From the NCBI RefSeq assembly GCF_036373705.1, contig NC_089850.1, forward strand, positions 52,557,048 to 52,621,047: 64,000 bases of DNA, in the 5' to 3' direction. Made by a program: the position numbers and the translations under genes. Shown in pieces: positions 34,801-47,412 of the stretch. The first letter of the stretch is position 1. Each line of letters opens with the position of its first letter. The DNA comes from Amia ocellicauda. Taxonomy: Eukaryota > Chordata > Actinopteri > Amiiformes > Amiidae. Below the pieces are notes generated by a model that worked only from the letters and a program-made list of their open reading frames with translations, did not search any database and was not told where the DNA came from.

Positions 34801-37800
34801 GGCGTTACATTTTGTTAAACAAAACGATTCCATGATTTTTTTTAATATTTATTTGTTCTATGCTTTAATTTCAGAGTACATTGAGACATTAAACTGCAAA
34901 CATTTCAATACAAACTGGAAAAATTGAGGTGTTCTAAAACATTTGACCGGTAGTGTCTATATATATAATTTTTAACAGGTTAATAACTTTAAATCCAATA
35001 AATTCTGCATGTTCAGTACACGTTACAGCTTTAATGACTGACCTTCAGCGGGCGGTTCAGAGGAAGATTCCTGTGTGTCTGTTGCCACAGGAACAGGGGA
35101 CTCTTTCTGCGGGACTTTGCGAAACTGCTCCTCCCACTCCTCCAATTCCTGCTGGAACCAGTGGTTGTCCTCCCGGACATAGTGCCTCAGGATGGTTGGC
35201 AGTGAGTCCATCCCCCGTAGCACCTGCCCCGTCTCCATGTCACTGTCCTCTGCCACACAGGGAGAGAGACACAAATTTACACATTTTCACTTGCAACAGT
35301 TTAAAAAATATATAATTTGTTTAACCTGTGTAATCGACAAACAGGTGACTCCTTTGATCCAATTTGTAAAAGATGCAGCAAAGTATCTCATATCGACGAA
35401 TGCCCCCTTGTGCACATGGTTCTCAGAATTCTTAGAGGTTGTGATTTTGCTGAAAACCCGGTAATGCCTAACAATTTAAAAAAGAATCTGCATGTAAAAC
35501 GGAGTGGACTTTCAGGAGAGGGTACGGACATGGAGTCAGCAGCAGGCCTACCTGCTATGAGGTGTGTCAGCTTATCGTCGATGTACATGAGGCAGTAGGC
35601 ACTGGCGTTCTTCATCCCGCCATAGGAGTCTCTCTCCAACTCCTCCCAGGTCGACTCGGTGACCGAGATATCGTTGTACTTGAGCCAGCGCTGCCGGCCA
35701 TGGTCATAGATGTAGGCCCAGTAGTGGCCGGCTGAAGCCTGGCCTTCATGCACGAGCACCGCGTGCAGTCGGTAAGGCACCTAGGACAACAGCGGCACAC
35801 AAAACACACTCTTAAGCCTGACAAATACAAACTTAGCCATGTCTTTACCCAATTGCTTGATTCTTAATATTTAAAGTATGCCCATAACAGGGGGATCAAA
35901 ACCCAGAAACTCTTAGATAATTGATCGGAAATTGTGCATGTTGGTCATTTGTTGTGAACTACCCAGTGAGCCCACTGAGAGAGTGTGATTTATACTCCTG
36001 ACACAAGCAGGTGATTACACAATCTTCTCATTCTCATGTATTATTTATTAAGGCATTTCTGACAGCTAGTATACCATGCTAAACACTTTATTCCTCCATA
36101 GTGATCCATTTTAGAACACCTGCTCATTTCGAAGGCTCACTCTACACGGGCACACCGGTACCCTTCATATTCAGCATGTGCACGTGTCCAAAACCATGCC
36201 ATTAAATCCTGCCGTGTCCGAGGTGTGCATGCTGTTAGGAGCACAACGCATGCTCTGAGAGCCGTAAAAGCACTGACCGTGGCATCGGAAGCAAGTCTGC
36301 CCGTTACCTGGCATAAACTGCCATCCGAGTACATGTTTTCCAGTGCGTGGCTGACTCTGTCAATACTGTCTTTGAGCTCTGCAGAATGAAATGAAAATAA
36401 ATAAGTAATAAACCACCACCCCAAAAAAACAGTCTAGCAAACAGTTGAACTAATAAATAGGGCCCGACAGATATCTGCCGATATTTGCCTTTTATAGAAA
36501 TATCTGTATCAGTACATATTCCAACCATAATGCACTGATATAATTTTCTCAAACCATTAGCTAAATATTGTTTTCCAATAATCATAAAACCCTTCCTCAG
36601 TCAATTAATAAATACCTGTTTCTTTGGTTTTACAGTCCTTATTATATTTATTTACTATTATTTTTGAACACAGCTATGGTACTCTGACAGGGAGAGATTT
36701 GAGGGAATCCATGCTAGTCTGTTTTGCATGCTAACAAAAAAGTAAATATTGGCAGATATATTGGTAATCAGGAAATTTTGTTTCCCAATTATCGGTATCG
36801 GACCCAAAAAACCTGTATCGGTCCGGCTCTACTAATAAAGCAAGTGCCTATTGTGAAAAGACAGACAGACAAGTCAGAATATGTGAATTCCACTATAGCC
36901 AAGACAATTGTCAGTGTCATTAATTAGATCTCAAGTAACAGATGTAATTTTTAACTCTTTTTTTTTTTTGGGGGGGGGGGGGGGGGGGTGCATCTTCAAG
37001 TCTGCCACCAATGGTCTTAAATGAAAAAATGAAAAATAACTAACAATACACAAATATTTTGACATCAAAGCATTAGGCTCTTAAAATCTGAATAAAACTA
37101 AACAATGAACCTAGCATTGTGGAAAGATTAAACACTTTCATAAAATAAATAAAAACTTACCCACACCTACACCTTACTATACAAAACAAAGAAACAAATA
37201 AATAAGATTGAGGGATTGACAGAAAAGAGAAAAGAGACAGGAACCAACAAAAACAAAGATGGCCACCATGGCATGGCAGGCAGACCTTGAATGTTGTGCT
37301 TCACCTCGGCCCTCCAGCGCTGCAGGCAGCCCCTGACGAAGTGCAGCTCCTCCACGGACACGCTGTGGGGGGCGGGGTGGGGGGGTGGCTCCATGGGGGG
37401 CCTGCACTGCGTGAATGGCTTGTAGATGGGTGTCCTCTGGGTGGGAGCAGCCTGGCAGTTTATACAGTCGGGCGAGGTAGTGTCCTCCTCTTCTGATGGA
37501 CTGAGGATAAAACAGACTCCCATGAGCCCTTCTGTTCTGCTCTCTGTGAGAAAACAGCTGTGCCCATTGAAGAATCTCACGACCATGGTTACAGTAATCA
37601 CCCCCCAATAATTATTTCACCACAACAGACCACTCTCAGGTGTGAGGCATGAGTAGACGGTGTGCTTTGAGGAGGCGTTACCTGGTTTCCTCTGGTGTGG
37701 GCTCTGTCTGTGCGCTGGCATCGAGTGACGTGGCTGGAGAGGGCGAGGCCGCTCGGACGTCCTCCGCAGGAGAGACGCTGGAAGGCTTGGTGGTGGCAAA

Positions 37801-40800
37801 CTCCAGCACGTACTGCAGCATATCTGCCAAGGGATATTTAGCTGGCCCTGAGCCGTAACTGTTGTAGCTGAGAATAAATAAATGAATACATGAAAACAAA
37901 CAGATAAACATACCAGCTGTTACCACAGGGACCTGCACTGCACACAAGGCTGGTGCTGTGTGATGATAAATACAACCACTTAGCTTTTACAAACCTGATC
38001 ATGCTGAATGTTTGAAGTTTAACAAACTAAATACCTGACCAATTAAAGAAAGAATACTGCTATACCTACTACTACTACTACTACATGGATGTGCAGGAGT
38101 ATGAAGAATACTAACTTAAATGACCCCAAAATAACATGGAGAAAAAAAAATAAGAAAAGAAGGTAATCTGCAGTGTGTTGGGGAAATGTGCCAAATGTGT
38201 AAAAAGACACTGGAGGGCACATTTTGTAAGCTTTGACCCGCCTTTTATATGCAGTGGCATTATCTTGAGCTTGGCATGAACTTCATCTTTCAGATCAATA
38301 CACAAACTAAAACTCTTGATTAGATTATGCAAAACCTGACATTGCCATACCTCAAAATACTCCAGACTGCAAGGTAATTATTTAATCTCCATTACTATTA
38401 ATAAACCCTATCGGAGCGAATCGGCGGCTGCTTTCATTTTCCTTAAAAATTGCATGAGTCAAAGCTCTTTGAAATTCAGAGACTCTGCACAGTGATAAGA
38501 GGAGAAATCTGTGTCCTTCTTTTTATTATTTTTTCCATCCTTCAAACTTTCGTCTGGCCCTTATCGCAGTTCATCAAAGCATCCCAGAAGCCCATTATGG
38601 TTTTCAAGTCGTTTTAATGCTGGCCTTTAGAGATTTATTTTTCTCCTGCCATTTGCACTGTACAAGGGCCCACATGTGTCAGGGCTATATGGAGGTTTCA
38701 CTCGAGTAGATACCAATAACACAGAGATAAGGAATAGCAGATTTCTCAGAGACAGATGACGTTAGTGACAGCGAGGGATGCTCACCTCTCCAGTTTCTGC
38801 TGCAGAGCTGTCAGCTGCTCTTTCAGCTTCTTCGCCTCCCCTCTCCTCCTCTGGGTCAACTCCATGTTCTTGTGAAGATACCTGACCGAACAGTGCAGCA
38901 CATCTGAATCACAAAGATGAAGTCCCATGCACCTTGGCTGTGAGGGAATGCCAGTGCTAAGAATACTGTTTAAAGCACATCCAAGTCAAGAATCGCAGTT
39001 TGAATATTTTATCATTTCGCTTCTTCTTTTCATTTATTTTAAAAACTTAGTTTCAGATATTTGTATTAATTTATTTGTTTCAAGTCACATGTCTACTGCT
39101 TTAGTCCAAAGACATGCAGTTATACTCCAAACATGCACCGTGGACTAACCTGTCCATGTATATGACCTGGGGGAACTCCAATTTTTTATGAATTTTCTCT
39201 GGCCGTCCCAGAGACTGATTGAACTCAAACCGGGAGAGTTCAAAGGTCAGGACCGGTGGTAACTTTGAAAACCAACGCTGGGAATGAAAACAAACAGAAC
39301 ACATTAAACACATCATACATTTGGTATTAATTTAAACAAGCCTGTACTTAAAAACACACATGTCAGCTTCAATATCACTTAAGCCTTATTGCAACTTGAA
39401 AGTTTTATTCGCAATATTCACTCCACCCCATTCTCGTTTTCGGTTTCTACGAAAACATCAGCAGAGAGTGTCTCACCTCCTGTCCGGGATGTACGGTTTG
39501 ATCGGAGTGCAGGGCCTCGATCTCTCCCTCCACCATGGCCCCTTCCAGACACTCATCCAGGTTGTTGAAGCCATTGACCTGCAGAGGATACTGTCCAAAC
39601 TGTTCGATGTTGGAGAGGGTCTTGCCTTTAGATAAAAACAAAAATGTGTTTTATGAAGAGCTGAATAGGATGCAGTGGAGAAAGGAAATACATCACTGAA
39701 GAGAAGCCGGATTATTTATCGTGCTTATACAAAGCACAGCCAACCCCTCTTTACACATGGCGTTTCCGCACATACCTTCGTGGGTTCGTTCAGCCACAAA
39801 TGTTCCATAGAAAAGCTGCACCATTGGGTTCTCTTGCTTATCTTCAGGACTACTGTATAACACAGTTGATATACATGGTAAGAAAAGCTGCCAAATACAT
39901 CCTCTCTTTGCATTACATTTACAGGACAAGAAAATAAAGATGCAAATTATTTTATTCATCATTGTTGATTTACTAGATTTACGTTGTTATTTATAGGACA
40001 GTAACAGTGATGGTTTTCTCTCAGTGGTTTTCTCTCTCTGCACCAGGGCAGAGACAGAGACAGGGTACTGACCTTCCATTTGCTGCAAGCTGGAAAGCAT
40101 CCTCTAGCCAGTCAAGGAGTTTGTGGGTGAACTCACTGACATCCTGCGAAGCATCAAACAAATGTGGTCAAAATCAGGGTGTACAACTGGTATCTTTTAC
40201 TTGTGAAAAACGGTGGAAGTAGTCAAAGTATGAGTCTATGTATTAAATTAATGTTAATTTACAAAAACAATCAAGTTATTTCCTTATTTAAACAAGGAGA
40301 TAGGGGGAGGTTAACGAGTGTCTTCAAAAAATTAAATTAGAAACTGATGAGGATTAAACACAGACAGGTTTTTTTTTCTAAATCCTAAGGCACAAGTGGG
40401 AAAATAAACAGCCACTCGGCTTTCTGAATGTAAACAAATGCATGACGCAGCTCATTTCAAGCCCAAGAAGCTAGCGCAGCAGCAGCGATGGCCCGGCCAC
40501 AGTGACATCACCTGCTGAGCTTCGCTGGTCCGAAACGCATCCTTCAGGAGCTCCACGGCGGCCGAGGGGTCCACAAACCTGCGGCTGGAGCCCACCATCA
40601 GGGCGAAGAGGCATCGCAGCTCCTGCATGAAGGCGATGTTCCTTTTCTCCTGCAAAACACCAACAGGGCACCAGTGAGATTCCCACAGACACAAAAGTCA
40701 CACTGCTGCTCCCACACCGGTGTCTTCCGGCCCACTCGGCAACAGACAGCTCTCACGCCTAACGGGCCGATGAACCGGGCAACTCAAGCGCAGTACATTG

Positions 40801-43800
40801 GTGTGTGTTGAATTGCCTGTGCCCATTTCCTAAATACTGTAAAATGGACCTAAAGATGGACCTAAAGACCCCAGACCCCTGACAACCTGCCCCTGATCCC
40901 GACACACACTGAGCACACTCACGCTGTGGCTCTTGCACTTTTCCAGGACGCTCTCCGACAAGCAGTAATTCAGGACCAGTCTTCGGAATTCGGGCAGGTG
41001 GAACAAAGACTGAAAAAACAGCAACATCAATCAAATGGCTTATCTTTACCCTTCCCTCACCCCCGAGAGCCTGGTTTTTGGATAACTCTGCTAAAACCAA
41101 GGTAAAGCATGAGACATAATGAACCACAAACACAAAGCATTGACAAAATCATGAGAGTATGTATGTTGGAAAACTGCAAAATGACCATGACAATTTATCA
41201 TGGTAAACTATCATTATGGACATTAAGGGCTCAGATTTGGGCTGAGGTTGACTGTCCTAGTAAATGTAGGCATCCATTAGATTCAGAGTTTCATTTCTAC
41301 TTGATTAACCAGGATGCAATGCAGTATCAAAGTTATGAATACAAATGTGTGAGGAATCTTTGTATACACTTATTAATTTAATGTTTACATAAAAATAAAT
41401 CACAATAATCATTCACAACATTGCAGCTCCATCTCTTTCCAAATTCAATTAGCATTTGTCAAAGATAAGGGGCTATTTCAAAATATAAACTCATCCTAAT
41501 TCTTTACTTATTGCATTTAAATAACTATCTTAAAGCTCTCCAGCTTTAACCAAATTCAATTAACTCTTATCAAAGGTGAATCTATATTTGAAAACACAAA
41601 CAGGGACGATAAAGTGTGTAAGTAGATTGTAATTTATTGAAATTAATTAAGGTCTGTGTTCTCACTTAAATTGCAGAAGAGAATCGAACAAAAAAAAAAA
41701 AAAAAAAAAAACAGAAATCCTCGAATCACTTCTACAACATAAGAGCAAAATCAAAACTCTTAAGCTATTGTCTGGGTTGTTTACAGTTTTTTTCCATTAT
41801 TAATCACACTGGGTTTTAATAAATTGAATTCACAGAAACAGACTTGGAGGAAATAATTATAAATTCATATTCAAATGTTGCCAACTTATAAAATAAATAT
41901 GTGTAGTGCATTCCAAGCTCATTGATCATCACATCATTGAGACGACCACAATATGTAATTACTGTTCCAGTCAACAAATATCTTGCAGTAGTGTAATGGA
42001 AGAGAGCAATTTGATACACTTCACTAATATCCAACCGGGATGATTTTTTAATGAAATTAGTATGCCGAGAATCGTTCTGAAAAGATTTCCACCTCATCAA
42101 TCTCATCTTGCTGTCATTCAAAGGTCCTTAAGCTTGATATATCACATTAGGTTTAAGGGGAACATTGGATTCCTCTTATGGGGATGAAGGGATTATACAC
42201 AAAGGTGTAACATTAGCCTTTGTAACATTAGCCCTTGTAATAACAATTTAGCACAAGTAGCAGGTTAGCATCAAAAGCCTTTATAGAAACACACAATGGG
42301 ATCTTTTAAGTTTCCCTGAATTAAGGTCCTCAACTGGTTATTTGTAATTTCAAAGGCAGCTCCTTCCTGGGCCTACATAATTTGGAAAGGTGCATAGAGA
42401 CCTTAACAACTCCCCACCCCTACAGTTCACTGCTAATCATTTTCTAGCTACAATTCTTTATGCCCGCTAAATCAGGCAGTGATTTAGGTCTATTTAAAAA
42501 GAAATCAATCCATACAATATGCTGCTGCATTGAGGCTGAGAAGGTTAACATCCATCTGACGCGTGCTTTGGGAGGTGTTCACTGCAAACCAGTTCGCTTC
42601 ATTTAACCTGTTCGTCTACAGTCGGCCAGACCACGAGAGCTCAGGAGACCGAGACGTTAATGATGCCCACAGACCTGCTGCCATTATGACGATGCCGAGG
42701 ATGATTATGATTAATATAAAATGTAAGTTCTGGTATTTTATTAAGACAGAAACAGCAGCAACAAACCTGTATGACAGCACTGAACCAACAGGTGTTGCCC
42801 ACATTCCTCAGGCCCACCGGCCAGTCGTCCTGTCTGATCCAGTCGGCAGGGTTGGAGCTCTCCACCAGGGCCTCGCACCGCTTTCTCTTCACGCGAGCTT
42901 TATTCTCAGCCACACTCGCCTCCAGAGCCCTGAAAGAGTCCCAGAGCAGGGTCAGGGTGGGGGGTATTTGTGATCCACCAGATCAAAGGACCTAGAATCG
43001 ATCCAGCACATTTAGCACAACTGGGTGTCACTAAAGACCGGCCAGGCTACCGTTCCGCAGAGCCTTGGGGGAAAGTGGACAGGAGTTTCACTTCAATTGA
43101 GAAAATGAGAAAAAGAACAAGCTGATCAATACTTCTTGTACAACAGCCAACTCAAGTTTAATATTATCGGTTGCTCAATACCTGCTGAGCAGGGTTCTTA
43201 CCGGTTTAAATCCCTGTCTTCCCCTTGGCCACTCTGGGACTCCTGCAAACTTAGTTGGATGGCGGTCTGGAGGTCATCTCTGTCACCGCTGGCAGTAAGG
43301 TCGATGACTTCTGAAAGGTGAGAGACAGGAACGTGTAAAGATCAAACCTTACTGTGGGATAATAATTAAGGTTGCAAAATGATTATCTAGTCAAGAAAGA
43401 TCAAGAGCAAAGCAAGAAACAAGGAATGTAGTTTGCTTGTTAATGATACGTTAGATAAAGAATTTAAAATTAAAATGCAAAATGTATAATGAGAAGGTTG
43501 CATTATGAAAGGAATGTACATCAAATATTGCTTTAGTGCCCTCAAATAGTGTCGTACATGATACACATGATTTACGATGTCTCTAAAATCCTGACCCTAC
43601 CGAAGTCTCTACTGTTTAAAGCAATACCTTCTCGCTATAACCACATTCACGTACACTTAGAATCAAAACATTTGTTTCAGTGTAACGCAAATCTTTTCCT
43701 GCTTTTATTACTTAAGTATTTTTATATACTATAATTCACATCAAATTTGTGTCAGCTTCATTTTCTGAATAATAAAAAGGCAGGCTGCAGTCTCCCGGAT

Positions 43801-46800
43801 ATAACCCTGACAAGTGTCTTTGAATAGGTGCACAATAAATTATACAGCAGGGAGAAGGAAATTAACCGGCAGCAGAAATGTGGGTGGAGAAACAGAGGGA
43901 GCTGCACACTGTACACAACAGCAAACAGTACGTTTTAATTATCGGCTTGTGGGAGATTAGGTCTTTAAGACAAGACATGCAGAACATTAGCCGTTTCCTC
44001 TTTATTTGTCTTAAATGTAACGCATTCCCCTGGTTCAGGCTGCCAGGAAGGGGACAGTCTTTCCTGCTGGATTGCTTGAAAGGACATTTGCTCCTACTTG
44101 TTGGCGCTTTCCTGCCCACGGCACTTCCTTCCGTATCAGAAGGCTCCACCGCTATGACATCTTCCTCTGGCACCTGGGCAGTTAGCAGACTGATTGCTTG
44201 ACTCATGTCTCCATTGGCCGCCTGGCACAAGAGAAAACAGCCACACACAAAAAAAAGAATTATGTTAAGAAGACTACACAAAAAAACATGCTTTTTCCAT
44301 AAAATAACATAACTCGTTTGGCTGTGTTTACATGCTGGAAACTTTGTCATGAGAGTGGAGGTCCTGAAGTTATTTCATGTTGTGATGGCTGGTGAGGGTT
44401 TTAAATAGTTTTGGTTTTGTGTCAACAAAAACAGAGACAACTAAACAAAAAGGTGCCAAGGAGGAATTGTAAAATTAATACACAGTTTTAATCAAAATCA
44501 CTATAAACTTGTAATTCAGCTGACACTACGTCCAATGCCATGACATTTTAGTGGCATGTAATCACCGCTTTTGAAATTTTCAAGGTTACTACACAAACCT
44601 TCAGAGCTCTCTGTAAGATCTCAACGTCCTGGGTGCCCGTGATCTCTCTCAGCTGGCTGATCAGAATGTGACTCTAAAAATACAAGCACAACTTAGTGTT
44701 AATGTGGGGAGGGATAAACAAGTGAAGAAGGAAAACTCACAAAGGAAGTCTAGAAAACTGAGAACCTGAGAATCGTTATTACTAAAGCAGGTGTTAATGA
44801 ACCAAGAAACGGATCAACTCTCAGTATTACTCCCATCTGTAAAGTACCTAGCATTCTCAAGTAAAAGTCAGGAGATACGCCACTCCAGCCCTGAACGTGA
44901 CCCCATGGAAATGTCTTTAGGCTGAAATCAGCATTTCATTTCATGCTGGCTCAGAATTCCCTGACGATGACAATTAGGACAGTTGTTAGGTTAAATAAAA
45001 ATAGAGAGCCTGTTTCACACAAGGTATGCAGGGCTTATCATTTACTATTTATGTCCGTGAAGTGGTCTTCCCTGTAAAATAAAACAACATACCAAATGTA
45101 TTAATTGAAATGAGATACTTGCCCAGAACAATTAGTATCTGACCAGAACTGTGGGGCTATTACACCAAGGAAAAAAAACAAGGAGTGTCCGAAGCTAAAC
45201 TAAATTGGGCTGCAGCAGATGGACAAGCTGGGATCTCTCAGCTGGCCTCCAACACTCCCAGACACTTGGCCTCAAAACAGAAGACATATATGGAGAGCAA
45301 GAGGACCAGAGGATGGAGGTCAGGGTCTATTTTGAGCGGTGGCACACATATCACTTGTGTTTATCATTCCGCTCCCCAATGTGAATGATGGACTAGGATG
45401 ACACAGGGTGGGGAAAATCAGAGTTAACCCAGGCATTTTATGTAGCCTATTTATTTTAATATGCAGTTGAAAGTGTGTCATGATTCGTAAAGGCTCTGAG
45501 CCTTATTTCATGTGCCAGATAGGTTAAACAATAGCTAATTGAGAATAAAAGTCAAAGAAATCAAAGCAATGCAAAAGAACAATAGCAGAGTCCTTGCCAT
45601 AACACAGGTTCCAGAGCAATCACTAAAAGATAAAGGCAAAAAAGTGTCCTAGTCTTTTTTCTCCTCAAATATGTAATTCTATCGATCTGTATATTTTCCT
45701 TCTCTGTAAAGTAACAGACACAAACACATGCAGAAACAAACATGATGCACAGAGAGTGAGAAACTGCCATATGACTAGAGACTGTACCTGCCTATGAACC
45801 AGTTTCTGAAAATGCCCAGACTTGAGTATATGACACTGACACTGATAGAAATAAGAGGTTATGCAGTTTAATGTTATTTTTTTCTGTAGTCTGTTTATTT
45901 GTCTTGGTCTTTCTCCCAATTCAAAAACACAACTAGCTTACATACAAACTTATATTGGAATAGTAAAGCTGTAACTGTACAAAGTTACATAATACAAAAT
46001 GTACAGAGTGAAGCAAGAAACATTTGAGTCAGTGCATGCCCACTGCTGCATTCATGCAAAAATGTGCATTATTATTATTATTTGATCCAGCCCAAGGAGT
46101 AAATCACTCTCCCTTAACCCCTACATGTGTGGTAATATCTTTTGTAAACAAAAACAAAAAACATTGGTCAAATTTAGCTCCCTGATGATGAAAAGGAATG
46201 ATCAATTTGAAAAAAATAAAAAGGCTAAATTTTATTTATTTCAATCACGGAACTCCTTCAGTCAAGCATGGCACTTTTCTATGTTTATGCAAATGGTATT
46301 TATATTGGCGCAATCCTAACAAAATGAATTAGACCTGCTTTATTGAGTTTGGATTATAGCAAAAGGAACTGGAGCAATTATATTTATAAGGAGTGCTTCC
46401 TTCTTAATTAGATCATCCAAAAGCAGATGGTAGCAGGACATGAACAATAAATCAGCAAACAGCAGAACAAAAGGTATTTTGAAGGTCTGATCAGATCACT
46501 TCCTGATACCAAATGAAACCTTGGAAAGTGCAAGCAACGAAGAAAAAGTAGGTAAGTCTTATTGTACCTCTGCAACTTCGTGCTACGCTTCGACACTACA
46601 ATGGAAATTTCCATTCTCCTAATACAATTCTTGTTTAAAAAAAATGTGCACTTATTGAACTTGTTCTTGCCATATTGATCAATCATCTATAAATCATCCA
46701 TATTGTTGCATTATTTTAAATTTTTCACCAGTTGGCTACATAAGGTGAAACATAAGGTGTCTTATAAACTTAACTTAAGGTATTATATAATTAGGAAAAG

Positions 46801-47351
46801 ATGAACATGGCGCAAAATACAAATATTTCCTTGTTGCTACTAGAGTGTAGTTCAGAATGGTGTCTGGCTTTGTACTGTAAAGGACAGTGCTAGGAGTTAA
46901 AGATCACTTATGCTCTTATCATTACAGACTATTTTTAAAATGCAGTTAATGCCTGCCAGTACAGTAGAATGTGCTGCTGATTGTATAAAGTGGGTTATAA
47001 GCCATGTGTACTAGTATCATTTTAAGGTCAACCTAAATGGCCTTGTTAAGAGTTTAAAGTTTAAAAGTAATAGAACAGATATTATACAAATACTATAAAA
47101 TAAATATCCATTTCTGAAATTCCATTTTTAATAGTAGAACTGGATTGAGCCGCTGTTTTCATAATATGTATTCAAACAAACAGCATTTTTTGCAACATTT
47201 GTATCATACTTTCATTTACAACCAACAGAGAAAGGAAACCAAGATAGATACGCCGAAGGGCTAGTTACACAAAGAGACAAGCAAGAGAAAGTGCATCTAT
47301 TGGACTTTTATTGCACTGGTTTGTTGCCAATTCATGTTTCTTATATAGCCT

Positions 47352-47412
<61 letters not shown>

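Noticed and set aside
41690..41711. Poly-A tract as a retroposed gene tail
   Set aside because: No coding or SINE body precedes it and no target duplication is evident; simple homopolymer.
45185..45388. Open frame [16 protein letters not shown] in USP28 intron 1
   Set aside because: Short, without homology or splice support; it may be repeat-derived.
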